Source: Calycina herbarum (Eukaryota > Ascomycota > Leotiomycetes > Helotiales > Pezizellaceae). From it: a stretch of 64,000 nucleotides of DNA. Below the pieces are notes generated by a model. That model did no database searches, was not told the origin of the DNA, and saw nothing but the letters and a program-made list of their open reading frames with translations. The translations under genes and the position numbers were made by a program. The stretch covers positions 310,001 through 374,000 of the forward strand of contig LLEY01000028.1 of the NCBI GenBank assembly GCA_001414485.1, written 5' to 3'. Of the stretch, positions 22,168 to 32,707 are shown piece after piece; the first letter of the stretch is position 1; every line of letters begins with the position of its first letter.

Positions 22168-24360
22168 GGGCGAAAATCCGAGAAGGATCCACCCAGCAGC
22201 TTCTACTTAATCATGATGTCGAAAGCTTATAAGATTTTAAGCTGTGCTTGTGGTTTTATCGAAGTTTTGCGACTGTAGCTCGTGTACTGACATCCGCCGC
22301 TTTATGTAGAGATTTGTTTTGTTTTCTTAAGGGCCTCTCTGATGCTTGCTTGTAATTGGTTTGGTTTGAGTTGAGTTGATAGCTACACCGGCGCGAACTA
22401 TCTAACTAACCTCTTTGGGGGGGAGTTTTCGAGTAAGTCAGCAGTGAGTTGCGAGTAAGCTAGTGGGTAAGCAAAGCTGGGACGCCACAGTTACTCACGT
22501 GACAGTCCCTCCTTGTCGTGTGTATTTTGTTGGATTGTCGTTTTTTTATTTAAAAAAAGAGCAAAAAAGATGGAGTGAAATTCAGGGGAGGGGGTTTAGG
22601 GAGTTGGAGCAGAGAGACGGTTAAGGGAGAGATAAACATTTGAGGGGGGTGTTGGGTGGAGTTGTGGTGGGACGGTGATACTAAAGTACTATGTTGTTCT
22701 GGAAGTTTTTTGTGACTAGAAGGTCTGGGTCGATAGTTTGATTGTCTAAGTCAAAAGAAGTATTACCTAAGTTCTAAGGTGTGTATTTGGTAACTGTATT
22801 AGTTATTTTACTAAGGTTTTTAATTTCTACTAAGAGTTGGTGTAAGAAAGGGGTTGAGAAGAGGGATAGGAACGAGGAAGCTCGGGGGAGAGTATGTAGT
22901 TTGATGTAGGTGTGAGTGAGTTCTATGTTGGTACTTATTTTTATATATTTTCACTTGCTCTTTACTCTATTGTATGATTTGACACCCAGTAATTTTCTCC
23001 TTACTCGCAAATCGTAAAAAGAGGTTAAAAATTCATGTAGCTTCTATCTTTTCGAGTCGCATTTTTTGTGTGCTAAGTGAAGAGAAGGGAACTCGCGTGC
23101 TAGGTTTTACTTGTATTACGTAATAATAGAGCGTGTAGTAGAGAGTAAACTTAGAAAGAGAGGAGGAGAGAAGCGTGATAGGAGGGAACTATGTTTGTAT
23201 CTTTTTAAAATAGAAACTCTTTTTACCTACGTGTGAAAGACTAATAGAGAACTTGAGTAAGTAAGTTCTCCCTCTCTCTCTCATTGTTCTTCCCGTTCTC
23301 AATCTCTGAGAGAGAGAGTAAGAGAGCAAAAGGAGAGTATACAAAGTGCAATAAATACCCAATTTAACTATATGCAAAGGGGAAATGATTGAACAAGGGG
23401 CTCCTTTAGAGGGAAACATAAGATTTTTGAATTACAATTTGCAATTTAGTCGTTTTTTGACCTTTTTAGAGTTAAATTGCTGTAATAGTATACACCTGAT
23501 AATTGTCAGAGTCTGGCACCGGTGAAATTAGGTCGACATAAATTTAGCGGAGCAAGTTTGTTCACTGGAGTGTAGGCAAGTAATGACTTTTTGAGAATAT
23601 TGTAGGAAATAACTTGGGATAGTTGAAAGAGGGATTGGAAGAATAAGGGACTGGATTTTCCCCCCTAACTATTTTGAGTTAGAGAATGAATGACTAGGAA
23701 ATAACGTCTTGTTTGAGAATTAGGTTGAGGTGGGAAGTATAAAGTTGGGCCAGTAGCGACTTTTAGGGATTGTTGATCAGAGAGATGAGAAGATGGAGAA
23801 AAGAAAAGAATTTCCTTTCATGTGAGAAGAAAGTGATCGTGTATGAATACATATTCTCTCGCTTAAATTCACGCTCTCCTTATTTAGTAGATATCTAGTT
23901 TTCTCTTGTATTTTCTAAATAGTAAGTAATGAACAAGTGCGACAGCAAAAATATATAAGGATGCAATAGTAAGCATATGAGAATCGACGATACGATAGTA
24001 TAGTGGAGAAAGAAGAGAGAGAGAGAGAAAAGGAGGACCATGGAGATTTTGTTATTCCTAGCAAAGGGAAAGAAAGCTCGAGGAAGTCAAAGAGGACTGG
24101 AGACTAAAGTCGTACTATCTTCACACATTTCGTTAGTCATTACCAGCCCTGTAGTTCTGGAAATACCTTACCTACACATTTGCAGTTCAAATTATAGAAA
24201 CGCGGATAGTTATACTCTTGATTTCTTATATTATTGTTGTTACTTCTCTACATTAGCAACTTCGTTAGAGTATAGAGTAAAAACAAGACATAAAAGTGTT
24301 TACTTTCTCGCTTAAATTTCCCCACCATGTTCGAAAGAACGTTGTAAGACACCCTCGCGA

Positions 24361-24432
24361 TGGACATTAGAAGCGGTAGTAAATATAAGAGGTTCGCACA
24401 ACGAGCTAATTAGTGTTACTCTTAATGTCCAC
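24361..24432. mobile_element. short inverted repeat related to the 11866-12104 MITE
   Basis: The left end TGGACATTAGAAGCGGTAG differs from the 239-bp element's end by only a few bases. The right end (TCTTAATGTCCA) is inverted relative to it. This is probably a deleted or solo derivative of the same family. Confidence 0.4.
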
Positions 24433-24638
24433 TGCGAGAGACCAAGTCTTCTCTTCCTCTTTTGTCATTCCCTTGGGATTCAAATAGTGCAATAGTAGGA
24501 ATAAGGAAAGATACAACAATAAGACAATACAATAAGGTGATGTGTAAGAGAGGGTATATCTACTCGGAAGAGTAAAAGGAGAAGCTTTGAGGGTCATCCG
24601 AAATCGAGATTGGAAATTTGTAGTTTGTATCAGTAAAA

Positions 24639-26733
24639 CTAGAATGCGGTACTTCCAAAAGAATAGAAACAAGATGTCGTACACTTGCGCATGTTAACGC
24701 TCGGTACTTTAGTCTCTATCACATCGTTTAAGGCGAAAGTTTCAAGTCTTCTCTGCCCTTGCTTCAGGTCTTCAAAAACCTCGCCTCCCATGAAACCGTG
24801 GACATCGGATAAGTCAGTTGTTCGTTTGTGCCTTCGGGGGGACGTAGCTAACTTACAGCATTTTCCAACCAGAAAATATGCGTAATCTGTCTCGTATTTA
24901 TCGAGATATCGTCGAAGTACAAATGAGACTTTGGATCTTGGAAACACTACAATGAGGTCGCCAGGCTGTGTTTAGAGCGGCATAAGAGCCATAAAACCTT
25001 GGTTAGTGATACCGAAAGGATAAGCCATTTTATGAGCAAAATGTATAGCTTCTTTATAATCACATACGCTCAGGTCGATAAAGTAATTGTCATCGCAGTA
25101 GTTATAATTATCAGCGACCTTGAGACCCGAGCTTCCTTTGCTCCCGTCTGGATTCGTTCCCACAGCAACAGTGTACAGAAAAGCATCTTACTGGGTTGTT
25201 CCCAGTCGTCCATAGATCCCACTCATCCGTATAGGGAGGTTTCTCAACATTCCTACTGTGAGAGTCAGAAATGTTCTTAACACCGTCAATCTGAATACCC
25301 GCAAGACGTACAACGTAATCGTCTTCCAAAACTCAACACCGGGATTTGTACCCCCGCTTACTTATAAATGGATTTAGCATTTGCGTTAAGTAGCAGGTAC
25401 TCATCAATATCTCTTTTCGTCGTCCAATCAGGGATCCATGATGGCAGACATGGCTCCGCAACATGATGAATACGGTGTTTCTTTGCCCACTGCAGTAGCC
25501 TGTCAAATTTCAAATCCATGATTTCTTCCGAAGGAGTGGGCTTAATTCTAGGTGTTGTATCCCGCACTCCAATAGGTAGTTTGTCCACTTCTGATTCTGC
25601 TGTCTTGGTATTTCCTAGCCCGGTGAGAAGGTGTTTCTCGTTCATTTCGGCGAGTATTGTGCTCAGTTCTGCTTCTTCTATCTTGGTATTTCGCAGCGCA
25701 ATGAATGGGCGGTTCTCGCTTTTGTCGGATTCCCTGAAAAAGGGTGCAAGTATGCGCCGATAATATTCTTCTAGCACCGAGATGGAATATGGTTCTACGT
25801 CCATCAGATATGGCACAGAAGATACGCGTGGGCGCAGCCAGTCAAGGTAACCCATATGATGTTCAATCGACCGTGAAGAAAAGCAAACACTAAGAACATC
25901 CAGGCTTTGACTGTGATGGATAAGATATTTTACCACATCACGATACAGCGTAAACACACTCTTGCTATGAGCGTCCACTTCGCCTTGCAGTTACCGCAGC
26001 ATAATTTGCCATTTCTTGCAGTAGTAATCTCTTAGGTAATCCACGCTCTGGTCCCCTAGAAAATGGGGGTCAGTATTTGCCTCTCAAAAAATGTCTCGGG
26101 ATTCGGCATAGGATAAATTTTAGGATTCAGGAATAATCCAGGAGTGATACAGAAGTGATTCAGAAGTGATTCAAGAAAAAGGAAGAGGGAGAACGGTATC
26201 CCCTACGTACAATAAGAACGAGAAAGAAGCGTCGAAATTGGCTGCCATTCTCGCTGGTCGGTAACATCCTCTATCAAAACCGAAGCCTCTTCTTCTTTTT
26301 CATCAAAGAGAAGTTGTATATATCTATCTATCCGTTGTACAAGTTTCATAACCACGTCATTGACGTTCGCTTTCTCGCCTAGCCACATATACGCACCTGT
26401 ATATATATCTGCCATTTAGCAGACCTACTAGCCTTTTTCCAAATCATCATCCTGATTAATACAAATAGCATCAACCCAGATTTCAAGCACATCAGCGTTG
26501 TGCCGTAGACGCTGTAAAGCAGCAAAGAGATTTGGAGTAACAGACACTTGTATCCTATTTACCAAGATTAATCTTGCAGGAATCTTTTCACCCTAGACTT
26601 ATGAGAGGGCACTATACAGGGAGGTATTGAGAGGCCTTCGTGCTAAGGTGTAGCGGATCTTAGCCTCGTTATCGGGACTGGGAAGGACGTGTAAAATCCG
26701 AATCTCGTTACCGGTGAGCGGTTCGTACTCCAT
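24639..26733 (-). pseudogene. heterokaryon-incompatibility (HET) domain gene, degraded
   Basis: HET-domain proteins trigger fungal non-self cell death. The frame starts at ATG 26733 (MEYEPLTGNEIRILHVLPSP) and runs to 26203 with several stops but no frameshift. Successive blocks match the HET domain: LYSALS-stop-V-stop-GEKIPARLILV, VTPNLFAALQRLRHNADVLE, IWVDAICINQDDDLEKG, stops, MADIYTGAYMWLGEKA and WQPISTLLSRSYC. A probable intron (about 26056-26204) leads to a second exon with TLYRDVVKYLIHHSQSLDVLS and PCLPSWIPDWTTKRD. Further pieces in shifted frames (25329-25111, 25163-24972, 24960-24700) carry the usual C-terminal blocks GDLIVVFPRSKVSFVLRR, YAYFLVGKC and VHGFMGGEVFEDL. Stops lie at 26599-26601, 26593-26595, 26428-26430, 26425-26427, 26416-26418, 26203-26205 and 25991-25993. 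Most fit C-to-T (or G-to-A) changes, as in RIP. It cannot encode a full HET protein. Confidence 0.85.
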
Positions 26734-27119
26734 CGCGTATACGTAGATATACAGTTCAGGAGATATATATGTTTCGAATTTTTTCGAGGCTGGAGTTGAC
26801 TTTGAAAGGCGATAGATCGGAAAACGAGGAGAAGAAAAGCAAGCGGGGGGAATAAGTCAGCTGATCTCTCGTACTCACCCTCGTTAGTTAGAACAATTTA
26901 GAAGATCAACCCAGGTGTTGTAGAACAATCGAAGTCATTTGCCAAGAAGCATTTAAACGGGTAATGTGGTAGAAAGTTGGAACAACGGACTGCCGCTTTT
27001 AAGAGAGACTGCCATTGACCTTTTCAATCAATGGATGGCTTTGCTTATACGCGATCACCTTGCATAACTTAATAGAAGAGGAATTTACAAAATTTACATT
27101 TCTATATGCCATGTACAAT
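26734..27119. other. intergenic region containing a MITE fragment
   Basis: Bases about 26889-27001 match the 11866-12104 element family (see separate entry). The rest has no recognisable content. Confidence 0.5.
26889..27001. mobile_element. diverged copy of the 11866-12104 MITE family
   Basis: It shares the ordered blocks GAACAATTTAGA, AACCCAGGTG, TAGAACAATCGA, GTTGGAACAA and the end CTGCCGCTTTTA with the minus strand of the 239-bp element. It is shorter through internal deletion. Confidence 0.45.
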
Positions 27120-29228
27120 CTACTCAGTAATTTTACCCCCACCTTCCACTACTTCAATTCCACCAATCCTCCCTCTATTTCCTTCCCCAACACCCCAAAT
27201 CTCCTCCCATCTCTTCTCATCCCCCTCAATAGGCCCATCCAACCTCCCAACCCTAGCCACACCCCCCGTCTCAGAATCAGGAAGACAAATCCACTCCCTT
27301 ACACACCCAGGCACCTCCTCCTTAACATGACTAATAACCACCAGCGCCTGACTATCTTTCAAGCCCTCAAACCCCACCATTCCCTGCTTCTGAGCTCTCG
27401 AATTCCTCATCCCAAGTCTCCCTTTCACACTTACTAACTCCCCTCCTCTCATTTTTCGCCTCGTGCGTCGGGACAAGACTTTCTTCTCGCCGTAAGAGAG
27501 GAAAAGGAGACAGCGATTTCGAAGTTGATCGTCCATACCGCTGAATGCTTCGTCCAGGATTACGATATCGGGTTCCTTAATGATAGCGCGGAGGAAAAGG
27601 AGGAGTTTTTGGGCACCAAAGGAGAGGCCGCCGAAGAGGGTTTGTTCGGCCCAGAGAAGGGAGTTGTATTTTTGTCCGGGGAGTAATATTGGTGGGTCTC
27701 TCCCGGGTATGGCACTAGGAGGATAGAGATCGGGCTCAAACCATTTAAGGAAGGAATTGATTTTCTCCTCTGCGTCGAAATCGAGTTTGGGGATTCCACG
27801 AAAGGTATCTGCCCATGCATTTTCCAACACTTGACGGATGTTTAGGGATGTGGGGATGTGGTTGTGTATCTCTGGACTAGAATGGCCGATTCGAGATTGG
27901 ATGTCGAAGATCGAAATCCCAGGTTTCCCAGGTTCTGAACTTCGCGAACGTCCGAATAGTCGGATGGGGAGGGAGTATGTTTTGGGGTGATCGGAACAGA
28001 TGAGTGAAAGTAGAGTCGTTTTCCCAGATCCATTGGGTCCAAATACTCCCCATCTCTCACCTCGTCTCAAATTCCACCAAAGACCCTCCTGTTCTGAGCC
28101 ATTAATTTCCTGCTTCCAGTTTCCAAGAACTGTCTTGGACCCGTAGGAAATTACTGCTCCTTCCATTTCTACCAGTGCTTCGCCAATTTCTGGTTTATCT
28201 GTATCGTAGATGGGATATCCATCCACACTTCTCCATTTAGAGATTTCGTGAGGCACATTTTCCGTATCAACCACCCCCTCGGATTTCAAGGCTCCTCCAC
28301 TTTTCAGTTTAGGAACACCTCGTTTCTGTCCACCCAATTCCTTATACTTCTCCAAAGCCTCCTCCTTCCTCCCCAAAAACTCAATCTCACAATTCGCCGT
28401 CAAATACACAAGATGCGTAACCCACTCCGGTACCAAATCCTGAATCCTCAACCCCAACAATATCCTCGGTTCCCCCCTCTTCGCCATTCCCCCCAGCAGA
28501 GCACTCAAACCACCCACACTCCCCGGATCCAACCCCGCAAAAGGTTCATCAAGAAACAGAACCTCCGGCCGTCCAAGTAGCGCCTTAGCAACCCTCGCCC
28601 GTCTAGTCTGTCCATTACTTAAATCCATAACCCCCATCCCCAAAAGGCTCTCCAACCTTAACTGGCTGACCACCCTCTCCAGCAACCCCTCTTCAACCTT
28701 TTCAACCCCATCCTCAAAAGGATTCAACTCCGTCTCCCCCTTCAAGTATTGCTCCACGGTAAAATCATCATTCTCCCTCCGACTCTCATACCGCGCACTC
28801 AAATAAGCACCCCTCATCACCTGCCCACCCAATCCTTGCTCCCCATCAAAACCAACCCTCTTTATAGATTTCTGCGGAATCTCTCCTCGCCCCTCTAGCC
28901 AAGGGTAACTCCTCGCAGAAGCAGGTATGGAAATATTCCCTCCCCCAAGTGTTTTAAGCAGCGTAGTTTTCCCACTCGAGGACCGTCCTATGATTGCCCA
29001 GTACTGTGCTTCTTCTGGGATCGCGGGGAAGGATGCGAGTTCGAGGGAGAGATTCTGGAAGAGGGGTCGGTTGGGGGTTGAGGAGAGGGTCGAGTTTGGG
29101 TGGTGACGGTAGAATGTTGCGTTTGAGATTTTGATGATTGGTGGTTGGGAAGAGGTTGTGGTATATTTTCGATGGTTAATTGACCAGCGCCACATTTGGG
29201 CACCAGGCCTACGAATTGTGAGTGTCAT
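27120..29228 (-). CDS. twin-ATPase ABC protein without membrane domain (ModF / yeast YDR061W type), probably mitochondrial
   Basis: This is a soluble ABC-type ATPase with two nucleotide-binding domains and no transmembrane segments. It resembles yeast YDR061W and bacterial ModF; the substrate or partner is unknown. It is a single exon of 702 residues. I chose ATG 29228 because the codon upstream in frame is TTG, not ATG, and the resulting N-terminus (MTLTIRRPGAQMWRWSINHR) is a good mitochondrial leader. NBD1 has Walker A GRSSSGKTT (81-89), signature LSNGQ (203-207) and Walker B VLFLDEP (223-229). NBD2 has Walker A GPNGSGKTT (397-405), signature LSFGA (535-539) and Walker B IVILDEA (555-561), with switch His in VISHVKEEVP. 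In NBD1 the switch-His position is replaced (LLGLRIQDLVPEW), so the two sites are asymmetric. Confidence 0.88.
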   Translation of the reverse strand: MTLTIRRPGAQMWRWSINHRKYTTTSSQPPIIKISNATFYRHHPNSTLSSTPNRPLFQNLSLELASFPAIPEEAQYWAIIGRSSSGKTTLLKTLGGGNISIPASARSYPWLEGRGEIPQKSIKRVGFDGEQGLGGQVMRGAYLSARYESRRENDDFTVEQYLKGETELNPFEDGVEKVEEGLLERVVSQLRLESLLGMGVMDLSNGQTRRARVAKALLGRPEVLFLDEPFAGLDPGSVGGLSALLGGMAKRGEPRILLGLRIQDLVPEWVTHLVYLTANCEIEFLGRKEEALEKYKELGGQKRGVPKLKSGGALKSEGVVDTENVPHEISKWRSVDGYPIYDTDKPEIGEALVEMEGAVISYGSKTVLGNWKQEINGSEQEGLWWNLRRGERWGVFGPNGSGKTTLLSLICSDHPKTYSLPIRLFGRSRSSEPGKPGISIFDIQSRIGHSSPEIHNHIPTSLNIRQVLENAWADTFRGIPKLDFDAEEKINSFLKWFEPDLYPPSAIPGRDPPILLPGQKYNSLLWAEQTLFGGLSFGAQKLLLFLRAIIKEPDIVILDEAFSGMDDQLRNRCLLFLSYGEKKVLSRRTRRKMRGGELVSVKGRLGMRNSRAQKQGMVGFEGLKDSQALVVISHVKEEVPGCVREWICLPDSETGGVARVGRLDGPIEGDEKRWEEIWGVGEGNRGRIGGIEVVEGGGKITE

Positions 29229-29937
29229 GACATTGGGGTTTTGTTGTTGGTGTTGGCTCAAATCGTCATGGCGAGGCTGACGATTTCGAAATTTTACGGT
29301 GGCCGATATCTACTTACCCAGCCCATTTGTCAATTTACAACTGATATCAAATTAACAAATTAACATCACAGAGTCACAGGAAGTGTGACATAGATGATGC
29401 ATCAGAGGTCGAAAACCCTGGTTGGAGACATGCATTCTATCCAGTATCTTTCAAACCAAGAAACAAGAGCCCAGGCGTATATAACATCACTCCCTCCTCC
29501 TAAGTATACACTATCCATCACAACCAACCCAACCAGGAATCACCTACTCTCCACACATATGTAACCACATCAAAGAAGGTATCCCATTCTCCCTAGCCCA
29601 GCCAACCCTTTAAATAGAAACCCCGCCGTGATGCCATAAGTGCCAAGGAAAATCAACCCTCCACCCCCAAAGTAAAAGGGAGGAGTTCAAATAAATTACT
29701 CGAGAAAGAGAGAGCTGCAATCCCAAACGCCTATTCTTTCTGTAATCTCGAGTTTGGAAAAAAGGTAGAGGTCCATTTCGTACTGTCGTAATGATTTGTA
29801 TGTAGCGTTCTCTTATTCCACATAATCCAGATCTTTCCTCAAAAGAAAATATGATGGGAGAGATGTCGAGAAAGGGAGCGTAAAAGTCAGATGCAAAAGC
29901 AAGCTATGCAGTTTCAAAATTGTTGGGTAATTTTCCT
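29229..29937. other. intergenic region
   Basis: It holds the promoter of the ABC gene and the 3' end of the UBL3-like gene. I see no further feature. Confidence 0.5.
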
Positions 29938-31021
29938 TCATTGAATCACACACCGACAACCGGCTGTGCTTTCGCCATCGCCTCTATCTCGTCCTAATCC
30001 TTTGCCTTTCGAAGCGTCTTCTTCGTCGACAATATCTTGGGGTCGGACTGTCATATGTACAACGTTTGCTGATTCAGCGTTGAATCTACATTCTAGTTTG
30101 AAACCCAAGTTAGCATTGGACATGGCATCACTCCGAATGAGTTTGTCAGATTGCGGTCAGTGAAGCAAAACCTTCAACTGTGGAGGCATATCTGGAATGG
30201 ATAACCTTTCTCTGCGTGTTCAAAGAAAATGTATATACCAAAGCATACATTGACATTATACCCGACAATGAAAAATACTCAAACATACCTTTTAATGCAG
30301 TCTTATCATCCAATAACCGCCCAAAATAAATCAACCTGATACTACTTGGACTGCTCGGTTGAGCCTCCCACTCTTCCCTCCACTCCCTCAATATCAACTC
30401 CTTCAGTGTGTATACACTTATGCTAAATGGATCCTTCTTGCCACCCTCGGTCATCCCTGGAACATTCACATTCCTTTTTGTAAGGTATTTCTCATCAATC
30501 TTATATGGATGTCGAGCCCCAGAAGTGAGAAGTAATGTGATGACAAGGACCGGCCCCGCCTCGTTGGTGGTTGTCACAGGAGCCGGCATTGTTTCCGACG
30601 AAGGTCCTATTGCTACTGAATCAAGCCTTGTCATCGTCGCGGGGTTTGGAGGAGAGGCATCGGTTGTCGTGGTAGGGTTGTTATGCGATAACGAGGAATC
30701 TAGGGCGGTAGCAGACGGAGCGTCGGCAGCCTTTGATTGTGGGTTCGAAGCCATCGTCGAAGCCTTCTCTGGGCTTGTCGTGGTGGAAGAAGGGGGAAAT
30801 GAGGTGTCTATGGGAGAGGAGGATGGAATTGCTACATCGTTCAGGAGGTTGCTCTGCGACTCAGTGCCAGCGGTTCTCTTGGGCACGCCTGACGCCTCAA
30901 GATCGCTCATTTCCACGGCGTTATCTGAGGATTTGAGATGTGAGGTTGATGTAGGATTGGAAGTCGAGTTCGAAAGCGAGCCGTGGGCTGATGATTGCGT
31001 AGTTCCTTCTTGACCTGCCAT
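29938..31021 (-). CDS. UBL3-like membrane-anchored ubiquitin-fold protein with CaaX box
   Basis: UBL3/MUB proteins are ubiquitin-like but are anchored to membranes by a C-terminal prenyl group instead of being conjugated; they act in membrane sorting and in plants bind E2 enzymes. Exons are 31021-30289 and 30092-29938 (intron 30093-30288, GTATGT...CTAG with GCTAAC branch site), giving 295 residues. Residues 1-155 are a Ser/Thr/Pro-rich disordered leader. The UBL domain spans about 157-270: VLVITLLLTSGARHPYKI, YTLKELILREWREEW, SIRLIYFGRLLDDKTALK, then FNAESANVVHMTVRP across the splice. The protein ends ...STAGCRCVIQ, giving a CVIQ CaaX box preceded by a second Cys suited to palmitoylation. The 196-base intron is the longest in this part of the window. 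The family call is firm. Confidence 0.9.
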
Positions 31022-32707
31022 TGGCCGGATGTTTTGTTCGGGGTCGATGCAGGTGAATGGAGATGGATTTTTGATGGAGCCGCCACCAATAAAGATAACC
31101 TCCCCACGATTTACGGTCCGTAGTCAATCTTGCCAGCAGCCAGCAACGATGCGAGATGCCCTTTGAAGATGCGTTCTCGACAGGAATACCGGGATTGTGT
31201 GTGTCGTTTCCAATTGGTGTTGGGCGTTTCCTCAAGGAAATACGGGATTACGAGAGGGAGGGTTGTCAGGAAACGATTCAGGAAAGTCGGCGATTTTGCC
31301 AAGATCTTGGAGTCTTGGAATTTTGGAATCTTGGAGCGCTCAAAGTGGGCGATGATGGAGAAAGCTGGCAGTAATGGTGGCGGTGGTAGTGGTGATGGTG
31401 GTGAGCAAGTGGTGGTGAGCCAGTGGTGATGGTGAGTTCCCTATTTCTTCGGCCCCGGACTATCACTGCCGGCGTCTCGAAGCGATGGATCAATGCAATG
31501 CAGAAGGAAGGCTGTTTGCAGGCTTTGTAATCCTTCAATCCCGAGTATATCGACAGCACAATTCCCACGAAGCTTTTCCCAATGAATACGGACTGAACTT
31601 TGCTGAATTGCAGACGGCTAACCCGACGGGACCCTTGAGGAGAGACTCGCGTGGTGGGACTTGAATCTGGGGATTGGGAGGAGCCAAGGGGCGCTAAGAT
31701 CCTTAGAGTTAAGGCCAACCCTGCACCAAGCTGAATCGATTGAAACGCGGCGTCGTTCTAGCCTTCGCCCTTCGAAAGAAACACCTCCTCAAGAAATATT
31801 CTACCAGAGTCGTCTGGATCTCTAGTGTTGGAAACCCTCAACCCCCATATACTCGGAACTACCTCGAGACAACAACATCACCAGCTCAATTGGCGGGGTC
31901 CGGTTCCGGGAACGGACGAGTTGAGGTCAAGTCGAGTCTTTCTCGTCCAACGCAATACCAAAACACCAAAATATTTTCCGCCATTACCGCCCGTTACACC
32001 GCCTATTCTTCTAGTGTAATATGCAAGTGCAAATGGTTGTTTGACGGTTTCGCGTGGCTGCAAGGGTTCTCATGAGGCCATTCCAAGTCAACGTTGCCAT
32101 GAGTTGGCAGTTTGTGACAGGAGGACAACCGCATAGAAGCCTGGAGATGAAGTCATCGAAGGCCAGTTTGTGTCTGAGCAGCCGTGGTGATGAGGAACAC
32201 ATTATTCTTTGGAAGCACAGTAGCGGATATTAGCCTTCTTTTTTGGCATTTGTTTCGAAGGAGATCTCGAGGCACTTCGGAGCGGTGAACTCAAGCAGTG
32301 TAATATCACATCAACATGCAAGTGCAGGCGATCCTAATTACATTCTTATTGGCCATTCATATGGGAGACATGTTGAAGAACCCCTCCGAATCCTGTGGGA
32401 TGATACACTGCAAGCACCCTCTTGTTGAACCTGATTGATGGCAGAAAATCATATCACCCGTCGTCGTTTTCGTACAATGAATTATACTAGAAGGTCTAGG
32501 ATAATTGAGTTCGGCAGTAAAGGATCGTACCTGCCTTCCTCTGTCGTCATTCCAACTCTCTGGGTTAATTCAAGATAATTCTCCTAAATACTTGGGACAA
32601 TCAAAATATTAACCCAGATAGTTGGAACAATGCCGTTCGATTGTCCCAAAGTACCAACCATGCGCCCCAGACGCCATTTCAATCAAACCCAGTCTACTCA
32701 TATATCT
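31022..32707. other. intergenic region
   Basis: I recognise no conserved gene. A GGTGGT/GATGGT-rich simple-sequence tract lies at about 31370-31435 and a MITE fragment at 32512-32648. Several short open frames look like chance. Confidence 0.5.
32512..32648. mobile_element. partial copy of the 11866-12104 MITE family
   Basis: It matches the reverse complement of the 239-bp element in order: CGGCAGTAAA, CGTACCTGCCT, CTCTCTGGG, CTAAATACTTGGGACAAT, ACCCAGAT and GGAACAAT. It includes one end of the element; the other end is missing. Confidence 0.6.

Larger units (their letters stand above)
21424..24638. other. AT-rich, gene-poor repeat region
   Basis: No gene is recognised in 3.2 kb. It contains a run of 24 A (22144-22167), an end resembling the 44567-45087 MITE at about 22442 (CAGTGAGTTGCGAGTAAGCT), an end resembling the 12276-12910 element (about 23425-23475), GA-rich microsatellite sequence near 24010-24030 and a short inverted repeat at 24361-24432. 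Confidence 0.6.

Noticed and set aside
24040..24315. 91-codon open frame in the AT-rich region
   Set aside because: Low-complexity, hydrophobic/aromatic content typical of AT-rich non-coding DNA; no family resemblance.
30408..31013. 201-codon plus-strand frame opposite the UBL3-like gene
   Set aside because: Antisense shadow of the low-complexity leader.
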